DNA of 64,000 bases, from contig NZ_AUAV01000011.1 in the NCBI RefSeq assembly GCF_000428905.1, positions 152,264 through 216,263 on the forward strand, read 5' to 3'. Position numbers and translations under genes: made by a program. This DNA is from Brumicola pallidula DSM 14239 = ACAM 615. GTDB lineage: Bacteria; Pseudomonadota; Gammaproteobacteria; Enterobacterales; Alteromonadaceae. Numbering within the stretch: position 1 is the stretch's first letter; each line of letters starts with the position of its first letter. The notes under the pieces are model-generated. The model made no database searches and was not told the origin of the DNA. It worked only from the letters and a program-made list of their open reading frames with translations. Shown here in pieces: positions 1 through 9,417 of the stretch.

Positions 1-558
1 ACCGTCTTCTGCTGGTTCAGCTTTACATTTAAGCATACCCAAATCAGAACCACAGTGTGATTCAGTTAAACACATCGTTCCGGTCCAGCTACCTTCTACT
101 AACTTTTCAAGATAGATTTTTTTCTGTTCTTCAGTACCATGAGCTTTAAGTGTTTCCATACAACCTTGGCTCAGGCCTGGGTACATTGCCCAACTGTGGT
201 TAGCACCCGAAAACCATTCTGCCATTGAAGTAGAAAGTGAATACGGAAGCCCTTGACCACCGTACTCAACAGGGTGAGACATTGAGGGCCAGCCGCCGTC
301 TACATATTGCTTATAAGCTTCTTTAAAGCCTGTTGGTGTGGTCACTACACCATCGTTAAATTGGCAACCTTCTTCATCACCTGACGCGTTAATCGGTGCT
401 AGCACGTTTTCAGCAAATTTAGCTGCTTCAGCGTAAATTGCACGAACTAAGTCATCAGTGGCATCTTCGAAGCCTAGACGTTGGTAATGCGCTTCAAAAC
501 CGAATAATTCATTGGTTACAAATAAGGTGTCTCTTTGTGGTGCTTTAAAATTCTGCAT
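1..558 (-). CDS. Acyl-CoA dehydrogenase, N-terminal part (runs off the window)
   Basis: The first 186 codons are present; the rest lies left of base 1. The ATG at 558 opens MQNFKAPQRDTLF. The segment has the helical N-terminal domain of acyl-CoA dehydrogenases and the start of the middle domain, with MCLTESHCGSDLG matching the conserved M-x-L-T-E-x-x-x-GSD flavin/substrate-contact motif. The N-terminus resembles the long (about 600 aa) DmdC/FadE-like subgroup. The expected reaction is FAD-dependent alpha,beta-desaturation of an acyl-CoA. It lies about 60 bp downstream of the hydratase/hydroxyacyl-CoA dehydrogenase gene on the same strand, which would supply the next two beta-oxidation steps. 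Substrate chain length cannot be read from this fragment. Confidence 0.9.
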   Translation of the reverse strand, partial: MQNFKAPQRDTLFVTNELFGFEAHYQRLGFEDATDDLVRAIYAEAAKFAENVLAPINASGDEEGCQFNDGVVTTPTGFKEAYKQYVDGGWPSMSHPVEYGGQGLPYSLSTSMAEWFSGANHSWAMYPGLSQGCMETLKAHGTEEQKKIYLEKLVEGSWTGTMCLTESHCGSDLGMLKCKAEPAEDG

Positions 559-620
559 AATATCCTCTGTGTTCTTTTAAATAACTACTAATGTCAGTTA
601 TTCATCTTATTTTACTTAAC

Positions 621-2744
621 TTACTTCACTGAAGCGAACGTTTTGCCAGCATCAGCAAGTTCATTTAATAGTGGTGAAGGCGTAAACCAGTGTTGTCCAT
701 ACTCACCTAGTGTTTCTTTGTAATGATTCATGCGCTCACGAATTTGCTTTAGGCCAATCTCATCAGCGAATTGCATTGGACCGCCCCTAAACACCGGAAA
801 TCCATAACCGTATACGTAAATAACATCGATATCACTGGATTTCGCGGCGATGCCTTCTTTAAGAATATCTGCTCCTTCATTAATCAATGGGTATATACAA
901 CGTTCTAAAATTTCTTGATCTGAAATTTCACGTTGCTCAATACCTAATCGCTTAGCTTCTTGCTTCGCCATCTCGATAACGTCAGGATCAGGTATTGGGT
1001 GACGACTTCCGTGCTCGTATAAATAAGCACCCTTGCCTACTTTTAATCCAACTCGACCTTGTGCAACCAACTTGTCAGCCACAATACAATAGCTTGGATC
1101 ATGCGCAATAAATTCCCGGCGCGACTCGCGCACAAAATAACCAATGTCTAAACCTGCCATGTCTCCCATAGTAAAAGGCCCCATTGGAAGCCCAAACTTA
1201 CCAATGACTCTGTCAACTTGCTCAGGCGTTGCTCCTTCAAGCATGAGGCGGTTAGCTTCTCTGCCATATGGCTCTATCATTCTATTACCAACGAAACCGA
1301 AACAAACACCAACTAAAACGCCAACCTTACGGATCGTTTTAGCTAATTTCATTGCTGTTTTGATAACCTCATCGCTGGTCTTCTCTCCGCGTACGATTTC
1401 AAGCAGTTTCATGACGTTTGCCGGTGAAAAGAAATGCAAACCAATGACATCTTGCGGACGAGAGATTGAAGCAGCTATTTCATTCAAGTCAAGTGTAGAG
1501 GTATTTGAAGCTAAGATGGCGCCCGGTTTACATACCTTGTCCAACATACTAAACACTTCTTTTTTAACCGACATTTTTTCAAATACCGCTTCAATAACTA
1601 AATCCGCATCAGACAAATCGGCATAGCTGGTCGTGCCCGTTAATAGCAACATACGCTGCTCAACTTGCTCAGAAGTTAACTTTCCTTTTTTAGCTGAATT
1701 TTCATAATTTCGACGAATAAGCGCAAGCCCCTTATCCAGAGCCGCTTGTTGTAACTCAAGCATTATCACCGGGATACCTGCATTGGCAAAATTCATCGCA
1801 ATACCGCCACCCATTGTGCCGGCACCAATCACTGCGGCTTGTTTAATATCACGGGCTTTTACGTCCCTTGAAATCCCTTGAACATGCGATGCCGCTCTTT
1901 CAGCAAAAAAGAAATGCTGTTGTGCTCGGGCTTGGGATGTTGTCATGCACTCCATGAATAATTCCGCTTCGCGAGCAAGACCGGCTTTAAAATCATGCGT
2001 AAAAGCAGCTTTCACTGCTAATACACACTGACCTGGCGCAAAAAACCCTTTTGATTTTGCAGCAACACCTTGGCTATATTGCGCAAACAATGTTTCGATA
2101 TCGCTGCTCATCTCTAAGTCAATATCGCACACTCTTTTCACTGGCATAAGCTTTTCAACAACCTCATTCGCAAAGCTCATTGCGGCGCTTTGCAGTTCGT
2201 CTGCAGTATCCACAATAAGATCGAATACATTACCAAGGGCAGTAACTGGGGTCGGTGCGCCAGATACAATCATATCTAATGCGGTTTTCGGATCTGTTAA
2301 TCTAGGTAATCTCTGCGTTCCACCGGCACCGGGTAAAATACCAAGATGTACTTCAGGCAAACCCACTTTATTTTTAGCGTGAGTTATTCGATAGTGGCAC
2401 GACAACGCGAGTTCGAGTCCACCACCGAATGCATTTCCCCCCACAATCGCAATAACTGGCTTGGTTGATTGTTCTATTACCTCCAGAACTTCTGGCAACA
2501 TCGGAGACAAGTCACCGCCGCTAAATTCTGAGATGTCCGCGCCAGCACTAAATAAAGGTAAGTGCGAATGCAGTACGATTGCTTTTACCTTATCGTCACT
2601 CAAGGCTTTCTCAACGCTTTCAATAATACCGACTCTTACCGCTTTTGATAAAGCGTTTACAGGAGCGCTGTTTAACCCTACGAGTGCGAGATGCTGATCT
2701 TGAACATAAGTAATTGGACTTACTGAAGTAGATTCGTTCGACAT
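621..2744 (-). CDS. Enoyl-CoA hydratase / 3-hydroxyacyl-CoA dehydrogenase (FadB/FadJ-like)
   Basis: A two-domain beta-oxidation enzyme of 707 aa. The N-terminal crotonase domain carries both catalytic glutamates (GGGLELALS near residue 111 and LPEVHLGILPGAGG near 131). A Rossmann NAD-binding domain follows near residue 306 (VIGAGTMGGGIA), then the dehydrogenase region with GLHFFSPANVMKLLEIV, whose His is catalytic, and a C-terminal 3HCDH domain. It should hydrate 2-enoyl-CoA and oxidise L-3-hydroxyacyl-CoA. I chose the ATG at 2744, preceded by GGGAAAAGTC, over an in-frame TTG four codons upstream. No thiolase gene (fadA/fadI) lies next to it, so it may act outside the classical FadAB complex. 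Confidence 0.92.
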   Translation of the reverse strand: MSNESTSVSPITYVQDQHLALVGLNSAPVNALSKAVRVGIIESVEKALSDDKVKAIVLHSHLPLFSAGADISEFSGGDLSPMLPEVLEVIEQSTKPVIAIVGGNAFGGGLELALSCHYRITHAKNKVGLPEVHLGILPGAGGTQRLPRLTDPKTALDMIVSGAPTPVTALGNVFDLIVDTADELQSAAMSFANEVVEKLMPVKRVCDIDLEMSSDIETLFAQYSQGVAAKSKGFFAPGQCVLAVKAAFTHDFKAGLAREAELFMECMTTSQARAQQHFFFAERAASHVQGISRDVKARDIKQAAVIGAGTMGGGIAMNFANAGIPVIMLELQQAALDKGLALIRRNYENSAKKGKLTSEQVEQRMLLLTGTTSYADLSDADLVIEAVFEKMSVKKEVFSMLDKVCKPGAILASNTSTLDLNEIAASISRPQDVIGLHFFSPANVMKLLEIVRGEKTSDEVIKTAMKLAKTIRKVGVLVGVCFGFVGNRMIEPYGREANRLMLEGATPEQVDRVIGKFGLPMGPFTMGDMAGLDIGYFVRESRREFIAHDPSYCIVADKLVAQGRVGLKVGKGAYLYEHGSRHPIPDPDVIEMAKQEAKRLGIEQREISDQEILERCIYPLINEGADILKEGIAAKSSDIDVIYVYGYGFPVFRGGPMQFADEIGLKQIRERMNHYKETLGEYGQHWFTPSPLLNELADAGKTFASVK

Positions 2745-3310
2745 GACTTTTCCCAAATTTGACTAATATGGTAAGACTATGGCAAATGTTGCTATCAGCC
2801 CACTTTATTGATTTTATATAGCAAAATAAGTTTGACTGATTAAGTTTGCATATTGAATTGGCAGATCCATTTTTGATAGTCGATTTACCGTTGACGCGAT
2901 ATGCCCATTATTTAGCCAAGCTTTATTATGTATTTAGCAGAAATAAATACTGAAGCATAACGAGCTGTGCTAGCCAAACCCTCACCAATGACGTTTTTGG
3001 GCTATCCGCAAAAAGGGTCAACACAGTGTTTTACTACTAACATTGCAAATACGTATACGAATTTACAAGTTATGTAAGTTTCTACTAAAGTCACGTCCTT
3101 ACTAGCCTGAAAGCATTAATAATGACAAATACTAGACTTATGTCTAGATTTAATTAAAAACATAAGACGTTGTTAATTATATGTTTTTTATACTAAAGTT
3201 TAAATATTAAGTATGGATATTAATACTATAGTATTCAGCTACTGACTGAACGATCCGTTCTTAGTCAGTATATTCAGGCGGAAATAATTTATTGAAAAGG
3301 TGTAAATATC
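2745..3310. other. Gene-poor spacer with palindrome
   Basis: About 565 bp of AT-rich DNA with no credible ORF. Two inverted repeats stand out: a small hairpin CTAGAC-TTAT-GTCTAG (3132-3147) and a perfect 14-bp palindrome AATACTATAGTATT (3222-3235). The stronger leader hairpin at 3240-3270 is listed separately. The promoters of the divergent beta-oxidation gene and of the DUF3718 gene must both lie here. I could not fix the position of either with confidence. Confidence 0.5.
3240..3270 (+). promoter_or_regulatory. Leader hairpin upstream of the DUF3718 gene
   Basis: TACTGACT (3240-3247) pairs perfectly with AGTCAGTA (3263-3270). Inside it GAACG pairs with CGTTC around a three-base ATC loop, leaving a two-base TT bulge. 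The structure ends 40 nt before the ATG at 3311 and has no T-run, so it is more likely an mRNA leader structure or protein-binding inverted repeat than a terminator. The palindrome at 3222-3235 sits just upstream. Confidence 0.45.
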
Positions 3311-3709
3311 ATGTTGAAAACGAAATTATACGCACTTGCAGTGGCTCTGCCGTTTGTTTTAGTGTCAGCACCATCTCAAGCAAGTGAGGTTGAAGAAGCA
3401 TTGGCTAATATTTGTAATATCGTTGTTGCTGACGATAAAAGTGAATTACGTAAAAAGATTAAAATTGTACGTTCTAACTTCAGACTCCAGCTAAAAGATT
3501 ACTATACGGGTATAAAATGCAATGGTAATAGTATGATACGTGAGGCTGTGCTAAACAATTCAGTTGAAGCAGGAACGCTATTAGTTAAAAAAATGCCGAA
3601 GAAAGATTTATCGTCTCCAGAAGAAGATGGCAAAACTTTACAAGCATGGATAAATGAACAGGGCTTGGCTGACAATCCAATTGCCATCGCTCTTCAAGAA
3701 CGTATCTAA
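3311..3709 (+). CDS. DUF3718 family exported protein
   Basis: A 132-aa protein with a clear signal peptide (hydrophobic core ALAVALPFVLVSAPSQA, cleavage expected after ASA-type residues near 24). The mature part has two cysteines (NICNIV and GIKCNG) that could form a disulfide. It ends in a short acidic, Asn-rich tail. The pattern LANICNIVVADDKSELRKKIK...YTGIKCNGNSMIREAV matches the DUF3718 family as I know it from Shewanella, Colwellia and relatives, where its role is unknown. It is a single-gene unit: long spacer upstream, strong terminator 65 bp downstream. No function can be assigned. Confidence 0.85.
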   Translation: MLKTKLYALAVALPFVLVSAPSQASEVEEALANICNIVVADDKSELRKKIKIVRSNFRLQLKDYYTGIKCNGNSMIREAVLNNSVEAGTLLVKKMPKKDLSSPEEDGKTLQAWINEQGLADNPIAIALQERI

Positions 3710-3773
3710 TACGTTTTTAGTAGCCATTTTGGAGACCAGTTCAACATGGTAGACGAAGATTACTTCGTCACTT

Positions 3774-3802
3774 AGGGCGACTCGCGAGAGTCGCCCTTTT
3801 TT
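3774..3802 (+). terminator. Rho-independent terminator of the DUF3718 gene
   Basis: A perfect 10-bp GC-rich stem (AGGGCGACTC / GAGTCGCCCT) with a GCGA tetraloop, followed at once by a run of Ts (3797-3802). It lies between two convergent genes and ends the plus-strand transcript. Confidence 0.9.
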
Positions 3803-3872
3803 ATGTTCTTTTTTACTAAGCAATTAAACCAATGCTTTTTTTGCTTGTTTACTCAACGGTTTAACGGCTAAC

Positions 3873-4847
3873 CTAAAGTGTAATAACCACTTTTCCTTTT
3901 ACTTTTCTATCTGTCACTTTATTAATTGCATCAACTGCATCCGCTAATGCAAATCGCTCATCTACAATGACTTTAATTTTACCTTGAACATACCATGTTA
4001 AAAGTTCTTTCATATTCGCCATAAAGTCTTGCGGTTGGTGTTGGGTAAATGATCCCCAGAATACGCCAACCACTGAAAACCCTTTTACTAACGAAAGATT
4101 AACTGGAAATTTAGGAATTTCACCACCAGCAAAACCAATTACCAGCAGTCGGCCGTTCCATGCCATGCTGCGAGAACATATATGGAACATGTCGCCACCT
4201 ACACATTCATAAACAACGTCGACACCCTTGCCCTTCGTATGCTCTTTAATAGCGGCTTTTAAATCTATGCCAGTATAGTTAATACAAATGTCAGCACCAT
4301 TGTCTTTTGCTACTTGACACTTTTCGTCAGTTGAACAAACAGCAATAACTGTAGCACCCATCAACTTACCGATTTGGACCGCTGCTAAACCCGTTCCACC
4401 AGCAGCACCCGTGACTAATAATGTATCAGTACTTGATAAATCAGCTCTTTGTTTTAACGCATGATGCGCCGTTGCATGAGCTGTTACTAAAGCTGACGCT
4501 TCATCTAACGGAATGCCATCTGGTAATGGAATGACATGAGATGCAGGCAATACAACTTTTTCAGCATAACCACCTAACATGCATAAACCAATGACCTTTT
4601 GACCCACTTTCAAGTGTGGAACGCCTTCCCCGATTTCAGATATAGTCCCTGCAATTTCACTACCAGGAATAAAAGGTAAATCAGGTTTCATCTGATACAG
4701 ACCTTGAACTAACAAGCTGTCAGGAAAATTAACACCCGCTGCAGCGACATCAACTACAACCTTACCTCTAGATGCTTTAGGGTCAGGCATATCTTGTAGT
4801 GTTAGTTGTGAAACAGGCGCAAACTCATTGCAAACAATCGCTTTCAT
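3873..4847 (-). CDS. NADPH:quinone oxidoreductase-family MDR protein
   Basis: A 324-aa member of the medium-chain dehydrogenase/reductase superfamily, quinone oxidoreductase branch. The N-terminal GroES-like domain has the typical GVNFPDSLLVQGLYQ...PFIPGSEIAG stretch. It is followed by a Rossmann fold with TGAAGGTGLAAVQIGK near residue 145. No structural-zinc cysteine cluster is visible, as expected for this branch. The stop codon of the preceding phosphotransferase gene lies one base before this ATG (TAACATG), so the two are translationally coupled. The likely role is reduction of an enoyl/carbonyl intermediate, or crotonyl-CoA-like reduction, in the lipid module next door; the substrate is not known. 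Confidence 0.88.
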   Translation of the reverse strand: MKAIVCNEFAPVSQLTLQDMPDPKASRGKVVVDVAAAGVNFPDSLLVQGLYQMKPDLPFIPGSEIAGTISEIGEGVPHLKVGQKVIGLCMLGGYAEKVVLPASHVIPLPDGIPLDEASALVTAHATAHHALKQRADLSSTDTLLVTGAAGGTGLAAVQIGKLMGATVIAVCSTDEKCQVAKDNGADICINYTGIDLKAAIKEHTKGKGVDVVYECVGGDMFHICSRSMAWNGRLLVIGFAGGEIPKFPVNLSLVKGFSVVGVFWGSFTQHQPQDFMANMKELLTWYVQGKIKVIVDERFALADAVDAINKVTDRKVKGKVVITL

Positions 4848-4848
4848 G

Positions 4849-5907
4849 TTAATAGTCTTCCTTTATAGCTCGCACAGCGAGATTTGATAATGGTGTTAAT
4901 AGTTGTTCTAGTTCTAATGCTTTTGGATTTGACGCATTACCGTCTTTACCACGTTTCACAACGCCTTGGACTATTGAGAGTAGTCGAAAAAAGCTAAATG
5001 CGATATAGAACTGCCAATTGTCTATCTTATCGATACCGGCACGTTCGCAATAAAGCGCCACATACTCTTCTTCACTCGGTATACCCAACTCTTCTCTATA
5101 TACTCCACCCAAACCAGGCACATTACCCATATTTGCAGGTAGCCTTAATTGCATGCATTGATAGGCTAAGTCTGCATAAGGGTGGCCGAGCGTTGATAAT
5201 TCCCAATCAAGGATCGCACATAGGTCTTGACTATCATGCGAAAATATCATGTTGTCCAAACGAAAATCGCCATGCACAATCGAAGTTAAACCATCATCAT
5301 CTGGTAAATTTTCACCTAACCATTTAATAAGAAATTCTGCGTTGTGATTTTCTTCTGTTTTTGCCGCAATATATTGTTTTGTCCATCTATCTAACTGACG
5401 AGCAAAATAGTTTCCCGGACGACCAAAGTCAGCTAGCCCAACATCCTCTGGGTTCAGACTATGTAAACTCACCAATGCTAAATTCATTTGATCGTATATC
5501 TTTGCACGTTTTGAATTAGGCGATTCACCAAAACAGGGGCGTTCATCCAGTATCGCTAATGCGGCATTCCAAAATATATCACCAGACACAAAGCTCATGA
5601 TAAAAAATTGGCTTCCAATAACCTCGTTGTCGGTACAAAGATGTATTGCTTTTGGCACCGGGACGGCGCTACCTTGCAAAGCAGAAATAACCTTATACTC
5701 GCGGTCAACAGCATGCGCTGACTTTAACAAATGTCCCAATGGTTGTCTGCGTAATACGAATTCACCTGTCGTTGTTGTCAGTTTAAAACTTGGATTAGAT
5801 TGGCCCCCACTGAATTTTTCGAGGGTTAATAACTTGCCGACCTCAGGTACATTGCTAGTGCAATATGCCTGAAGAGTCGTTAGGTTTGGTGTGATTTTAA
5901 AGCTCAT
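4849..5907 (-). CDS. APH-family phosphotransferase (ACAD10/11 kinase-like)
   Basis: A 352-aa aminoglycoside-phosphotransferase-fold kinase. It has GGQSNPSFKLT (nucleotide loop), FVLRRQPLG (the Lys/Arg region of the family) and the catalytic loop SIVHGDFRLDNMIF, then AILDWELSTLGHPYADLAY, which supplies the metal-binding Asp. This is the signature of the kinase domain fused to acyl-CoA dehydrogenase in animal ACAD10/ACAD11 and of stand-alone LvaA. The start is the ATG at 5907; an in-frame TTG lies one codon upstream. It sits directly between an ACAD and an MDR gene on one transcript. Phosphorylation of a hydroxyacyl-CoA intermediate is more likely than antibiotic resistance. Confidence 0.88.
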   Translation of the reverse strand: MSFKITPNLTTLQAYCTSNVPEVGKLLTLEKFSGGQSNPSFKLTTTTGEFVLRRQPLGHLLKSAHAVDREYKVISALQGSAVPVPKAIHLCTDNEVIGSQFFIMSFVSGDIFWNAALAILDERPCFGESPNSKRAKIYDQMNLALVSLHSLNPEDVGLADFGRPGNYFARQLDRWTKQYIAAKTEENHNAEFLIKWLGENLPDDDGLTSIVHGDFRLDNMIFSHDSQDLCAILDWELSTLGHPYADLAYQCMQLRLPANMGNVPGLGGVYREELGIPSEEEYVALYCERAGIDKIDNWQFYIAFSFFRLLSIVQGVVKRGKDGNASNPKALELEQLLTPLSNLAVRAIKEDY

Positions 5908-5916
5908 CAATTTTAT

Positions 5917-7140
5917 TTACTGACTTTTAGCTGACATTTGCTGAACTAAATTCCTACCCAATTGCATCATATGCACTTGATCAGGGCCATCAGCCAATCG
6001 AATAGTGCGCGCGTAGGCTAGTTTTTCACTCAAGGTTGTGTCTTGTGACGTCCCCTCTGCACCGTGAATTTGAATCGCTTCATCAATAACTTCACAGGCC
6101 ATTTTAGGAGCAACAATTTTAATTGCGGCAATAATATTTTTCGCAACTTTATTGCCATACTTATCCATATGGTCTGCCGCTTTTAAGGTCAGTAATCTAG
6201 CTTGTTCAATTTTGCAATACATCAGCGCTAAACTTTCGCGTACAGATTGCTGTTTACTCAAGGGCTGACCAAAAGCAATGCGTTCTTCAACTCGCGCACA
6301 TGCTTCATCTAGTGCTCGTTGAGCACAACCAATAAGGCGCATACAATGGTGAATACGACCCGGACCCAAACGACCTTGAGCAATTTCAAAACCTTTACCT
6401 TCACCTACGAGTAAACTGCTGGCTGGCACCCGTACGTTCTCAAAAAGGATTTCGGCATGACCAACTGGCTGATCGAGGTAGCCCATCGCGGACATCGGGC
6501 GAACAATAGTCACGCCGGCGGTATCTAATGGAACTAAAATTTGAGATTGCTGTTCATGTCTCGCCGCTGTGGTATCGGTTTTACCCATTACCACCATTAT
6601 TTTGCAATTTTCGTTCATTGCACCGCTGGTATACCATTTGCGACCATTGATAACATACTCATCGCCGTCACGCTGAATTGACGTTTCAATATTAGTTGCA
6701 TCAGAAGATGCCACTGCGGGTTCTGTCATCGCAAATGCCGAACGCAGTTCACCATTTAACAAGGGCTCTAGCCATTTTTTTTGCTGCTCTGAATTTCCAT
6801 ACTTTGCCAATACTTCCATATTACCGGTATCAGGGGCACTGCAGTTGAATACTTCTGAGCTCCATAATACACGGCCCATCAATTCACAAAGTGGTGCATA
6901 CTCAAGATTAGTTAACCCTGCACCATAAGGTAGATATTCGCTTGGCAAAAACAAATTCCATAAACCGGCTTCTTTGGCTTTTACCTTTAGATCATGCATC
7001 AATTGCGGAGTGACCCATGGATTTTCGGATTGGTGCACCAAGTCATGATAAATCGCTTCATTTGGATAAATATGTTCATCCATAAAGGCCTGCAATTTAT
7101 CAATCAAATTTTGCGTTTTTTCAGTGTAATCAAAGTTCAT
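5917..7140 (-). CDS. Acyl-CoA dehydrogenase, ACAD10/11-like
   Basis: A 407-aa complete acyl-CoA dehydrogenase. It has the helical N-domain, the middle domain with [18 protein letters not shown] and the C-domain with [19 protein letters not shown]...[13 protein letters not shown], which carries the FAD/tetramer-contact signature. Its length and motifs fit the ACAD10/11 group. Ten bases separate it from the downstream phosphotransferase gene. In this group the dehydrogenase can act on the phosphorylated 4-hydroxyacyl-CoA, eliminating phosphate rather than simply desaturating. I infer that here from the gene pair, not from a diagnostic residue. Confidence 0.92.
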   Translation of the reverse strand: MNFDYTEKTQNLIDKLQAFMDEHIYPNEAIYHDLVHQSENPWVTPQLMHDLKVKAKEAGLWNLFLPSEYLPYGAGLTNLEYAPLCELMGRVLWSSEVFNCSAPDTGNMEVLAKYGNSEQQKKWLEPLLNGELRSAFAMTEPAVASSDATNIETSIQRDGDEYVINGRKWYTSGAMNENCKIMVVMGKTDTTAARHEQQSQILVPLDTAGVTIVRPMSAMGYLDQPVGHAEILFENVRVPASSLLVGEGKGFEIAQGRLGPGRIHHCMRLIGCAQRALDEACARVEERIAFGQPLSKQQSVRESLALMYCKIEQARLLTLKAADHMDKYGNKVAKNIIAAIKIVAPKMACEVIDEAIQIHGAEGTSQDTTLSEKLAYARTIRLADGPDQVHMMQLGRNLVQQMSAKSQ

Positions 7141-7174
7141 ATTCGCCCCATGCTTAAGCTGGTTATTTAGTTTA

Positions 7175-7846
7175 TTAACTGTATGTAATTAATGATTTAT
7201 GTCCAGGCAAATCTAAATGCCCCACATTATTGAAACTGCTTAGTTGAATACCATCACGGTTAAAGAAAAAGTGATTAATACTCGTGTTCTTAATTTGCAA
7301 ATTAAAGTTAACCGTTTTATCTACAGTTAACCCCAACATATTCATCATCGTTATCGCAATTGCACCACCTGAACTTGCCACCAACACATTCTTAGCGCCT
7401 GATGCACAAATACGCTCTACTGCTTCTGCAACGCGGCCTGTAAATTGATCCCATGATTCAGGTAGGTTGCTACCAATTTCCTGTTGAGACCAAGCGAACA
7501 TCGCACTCTTTAATAAGCGATAGAACTCGGATCTTGGCGCATCAGCGGCAGGACGTATCAGAGGATTAACGGCTAAATAGGCACTCACAACTGCGTCAAA
7601 GTCAAATTCGTTCCAACCCGAGTCGGTAATAACAGGTATCGCAGTTTCACCACCTTTCTGTATGCCTGCGGCCGTTTCTTTGTGCCTGCGCATATCGCCT
7701 GTTACCACGCTATCAAATGTAATATCGCGCTCGGCAAAGTACTGTCCTAATAACAACGACTGTTTATGTCCGATGTCACTTAACTTGTCATAGTCTGCTG
7801 CACCGAAGGACGCCTGACCGTGACGAACGAGATATAATTGAGCCAT
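7175..7846 (-). CDS. Histidine phosphatase family protein
   Basis: A 223-aa histidine-phosphatase (phosphoglycerate-mutase-like) protein. The phosphohistidine motif [10 protein letters not shown] is at residues 6-15. [14 protein letters not shown] segment supplies the second arginine. [12 protein letters not shown] near residue 155 sits where many members have a catalytic His (S-H-G-G), so this copy has Ser instead of His there and may be impaired or atypical. It is the first gene of the four-gene lipid operon, 34 bp before the dehydrogenase. A phosphatase next to a hydroxyacyl kinase suggests phosphate turnover on pathway intermediates. This is inference. Confidence 0.85.
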   Translation of the reverse strand: MAQLYLVRHGQASFGAADYDKLSDIGHKQSLLLGQYFAERDITFDSVVTGDMRRHKETAAGIQKGGETAIPVITDSGWNEFDFDAVVSAYLAVNPLIRPAADAPRSEFYRLLKSAMFAWSQQEIGSNLPESWDQFTGRVAEAVERICASGAKNVLVASSGGAIAITMMNMLGLTVDKTVNFNLQIKNTSINHFFFNRDGIQLSSFNNVGHLDLPGHKSLITYS

Positions 7847-7982
7847 GTATTATTCCTTTTAAGTGTAAACAAAATGTTATGTGCTTTGGTGGCATAAGGG
7901 TAATTGATTGTTGTGATATAGGGTTATTCATGAATTGTATGGAAACTTGCTTGAGATCAATTTCATACTAACAGTCTTGACC

Positions 7983-7988
7983 TATAAT
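7983..7988 (+). promoter_or_regulatory. Candidate -10 element of hemN
   Basis: A perfect TATAAT hexamer lies 33 bp before the preferred hemN ATG at 8022. No good -35 sits at the right distance. If used, transcription would start downstream of the in-frame ATG at 7935, which supports the shorter HemN. Confidence 0.35.
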
Positions 7989-8021
7989 CTGCATCAATCA
8001 ATTGATAATGTAGGTGATGAT

Positions 8022-9404
8022 ATGGCAGATCTTGAGTATTTCGATAAAAAAGTACTGAATAAATACAATACAGCAGGACCAAGATACACGTCTTATCCTA
8101 CCGCATTGTCATTTCATGACGAATTTACTGATGCCGATTTTGAGTTTCAGATTAAGCAAAAATCCAACAGTAAAAGCGCCCAGCATTTATCCCTATACTT
8201 ACATATTCCCTTTTGTCATTCTCTTTGTTATTACTGTGGCTGTAATAAAATAGTGACCCGTCACGAGGATAAGGCAGACAAATATCTTGAATTTCTGTTT
8301 AAAGAAATTAGCCACCGTGGTGCTCAGTTTACTAACTATAAAGTAAGTCAATTGCATTTGGGTGGCGGTACACCCAGTTTCTTAGACAAACAGCAATTAG
8401 CCAGACTGATGGCGCACTTGCAACATAACTTTCGTTTTAATGCAGATGTCGAAGCCAGTATTGAAATTGATCCTCGCGAGATTAAATTGAGTTACATTGA
8501 TGATTTAGCTGACGTTGGCTTCAACCGTTTAAGTATCGGTGTGCAAGACACGAATAGACAAGTGCAAGAAAAAATAAACCGGGTACAGAGCACTGAATTT
8601 ATTACCGCATTAGTGACTAGAGCGAAAGAGTTTGGTTTTGCATCAATCAATTTAGATTTGATTTATGGCTTACCTATGCAGACCTTCGATACCTTTTTAA
8701 CGACCTTGCAAAAAGTCATCGAAATTGACCCCGACCGAATCTCGCTTTTTAGTTATGCACATATGCCTCAGCAGTTCCCTGCACAGCGCAAAATTAAAGA
8801 TGAATGGTTACCTAACGCACATGCAAAATTTGATTTATTGCGCCTCGGTATCGAGTTTTTAACTAAAGCAGGTTATGTGTTTATTGGCATGGACCATTTT
8901 GCAAAACCCAATGACGAATTAAGTAAAGCCTTAAAAGCGGGTCACCTGCATCGAAACTTTCAGGGTTATACGCCAAAACAACATAATGCACTGTTGGGCT
9001 TAGGCGTGTCTTCAATCAGTAGCATTGAGAACATGTATGCGCAGAACAGCAAGGATCTAAAAACGTATTACGAGGCAATTGAAAACAAACAATCAGCGTT
9101 AGTAAAAGGACTAGTGTTAAATGTTGATGATGAAGCACGCAGAGCTGTCATTCATTCCTTAATGTGTAATTTTCAGCTTAGTAAAAAAGAAATATCTGAA
9201 CAGTTTGGAATTAATTTTGATGATTACTTTGCTAAATCCATTGCAGATTTAAGTGGATTTGAGCTTGATGGCTTAGTTTCAATGAATGACACTCATATCA
9301 GAATTGCAGACCGCGGCAGGCTCTTGGTCCGCAATATTTGTATGAGTTTTGATCAACACTTATCTCAGCCTACGCATAATATGCGCTACAGCCGAGTTAT
9401 TTGA
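8022..9404 (+). CDS. hemN: Oxygen-independent coproporphyrinogen III oxidase HemN
   Basis: A radical SAM enzyme of heme synthesis that decarboxylates coproporphyrinogen III to protoporphyrinogen IX without oxygen. It has YNTAGPRYTSYPTA at the N-terminus and the 4Fe-4S cluster motif CHSLCYYCGCN (C-x3-C-x2-C, with the extra Cys of true HemN). HLGGGTPSFL and the C-terminal HemN domain follow. I chose the ATG at 8022 (MADLEYF), preceded by TAGGTGAT. It gives 460 aa, close to the E. coli length (457). An in-frame ATG at 7935 would add 29 unrelated residues. It stands alone, with the lipid operon divergent and the metalloprotease gene convergent. Confidence 0.95.
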   Translation: MADLEYFDKKVLNKYNTAGPRYTSYPTALSFHDEFTDADFEFQIKQKSNSKSAQHLSLYLHIPFCHSLCYYCGCNKIVTRHEDKADKYLEFLFKEISHRGAQFTNYKVSQLHLGGGTPSFLDKQQLARLMAHLQHNFRFNADVEASIEIDPREIKLSYIDDLADVGFNRLSIGVQDTNRQVQEKINRVQSTEFITALVTRAKEFGFASINLDLIYGLPMQTFDTFLTTLQKVIEIDPDRISLFSYAHMPQQFPAQRKIKDEWLPNAHAKFDLLRLGIEFLTKAGYVFIGMDHFAKPNDELSKALKAGHLHRNFQGYTPKQHNALLGLGVSSISSIENMYAQNSKDLKTYYEAIENKQSALVKGLVLNVDDEARRAVIHSLMCNFQLSKKEISEQFGINFDDYFAKSIADLSGFELDGLVSMNDTHIRIADRGRLLVRNICMSFDQHLSQPTHNMRYSRVI

Positions 9405-9417
9405 GTGCTCAAAACGA

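Noticed and set aside
1144..1626. 160-codon plus-strand ORF inside the FadB/FadJ-like gene
   Set aside because: Antisense to a clear enzyme gene; no ribosome site and no domain.
4849..5907. Aminoglycoside resistance gene
   Set aside because: The fold is shared, but motifs and the operon with an acyl-CoA dehydrogenase fit the ACAD10/11/LvaA kinase group.
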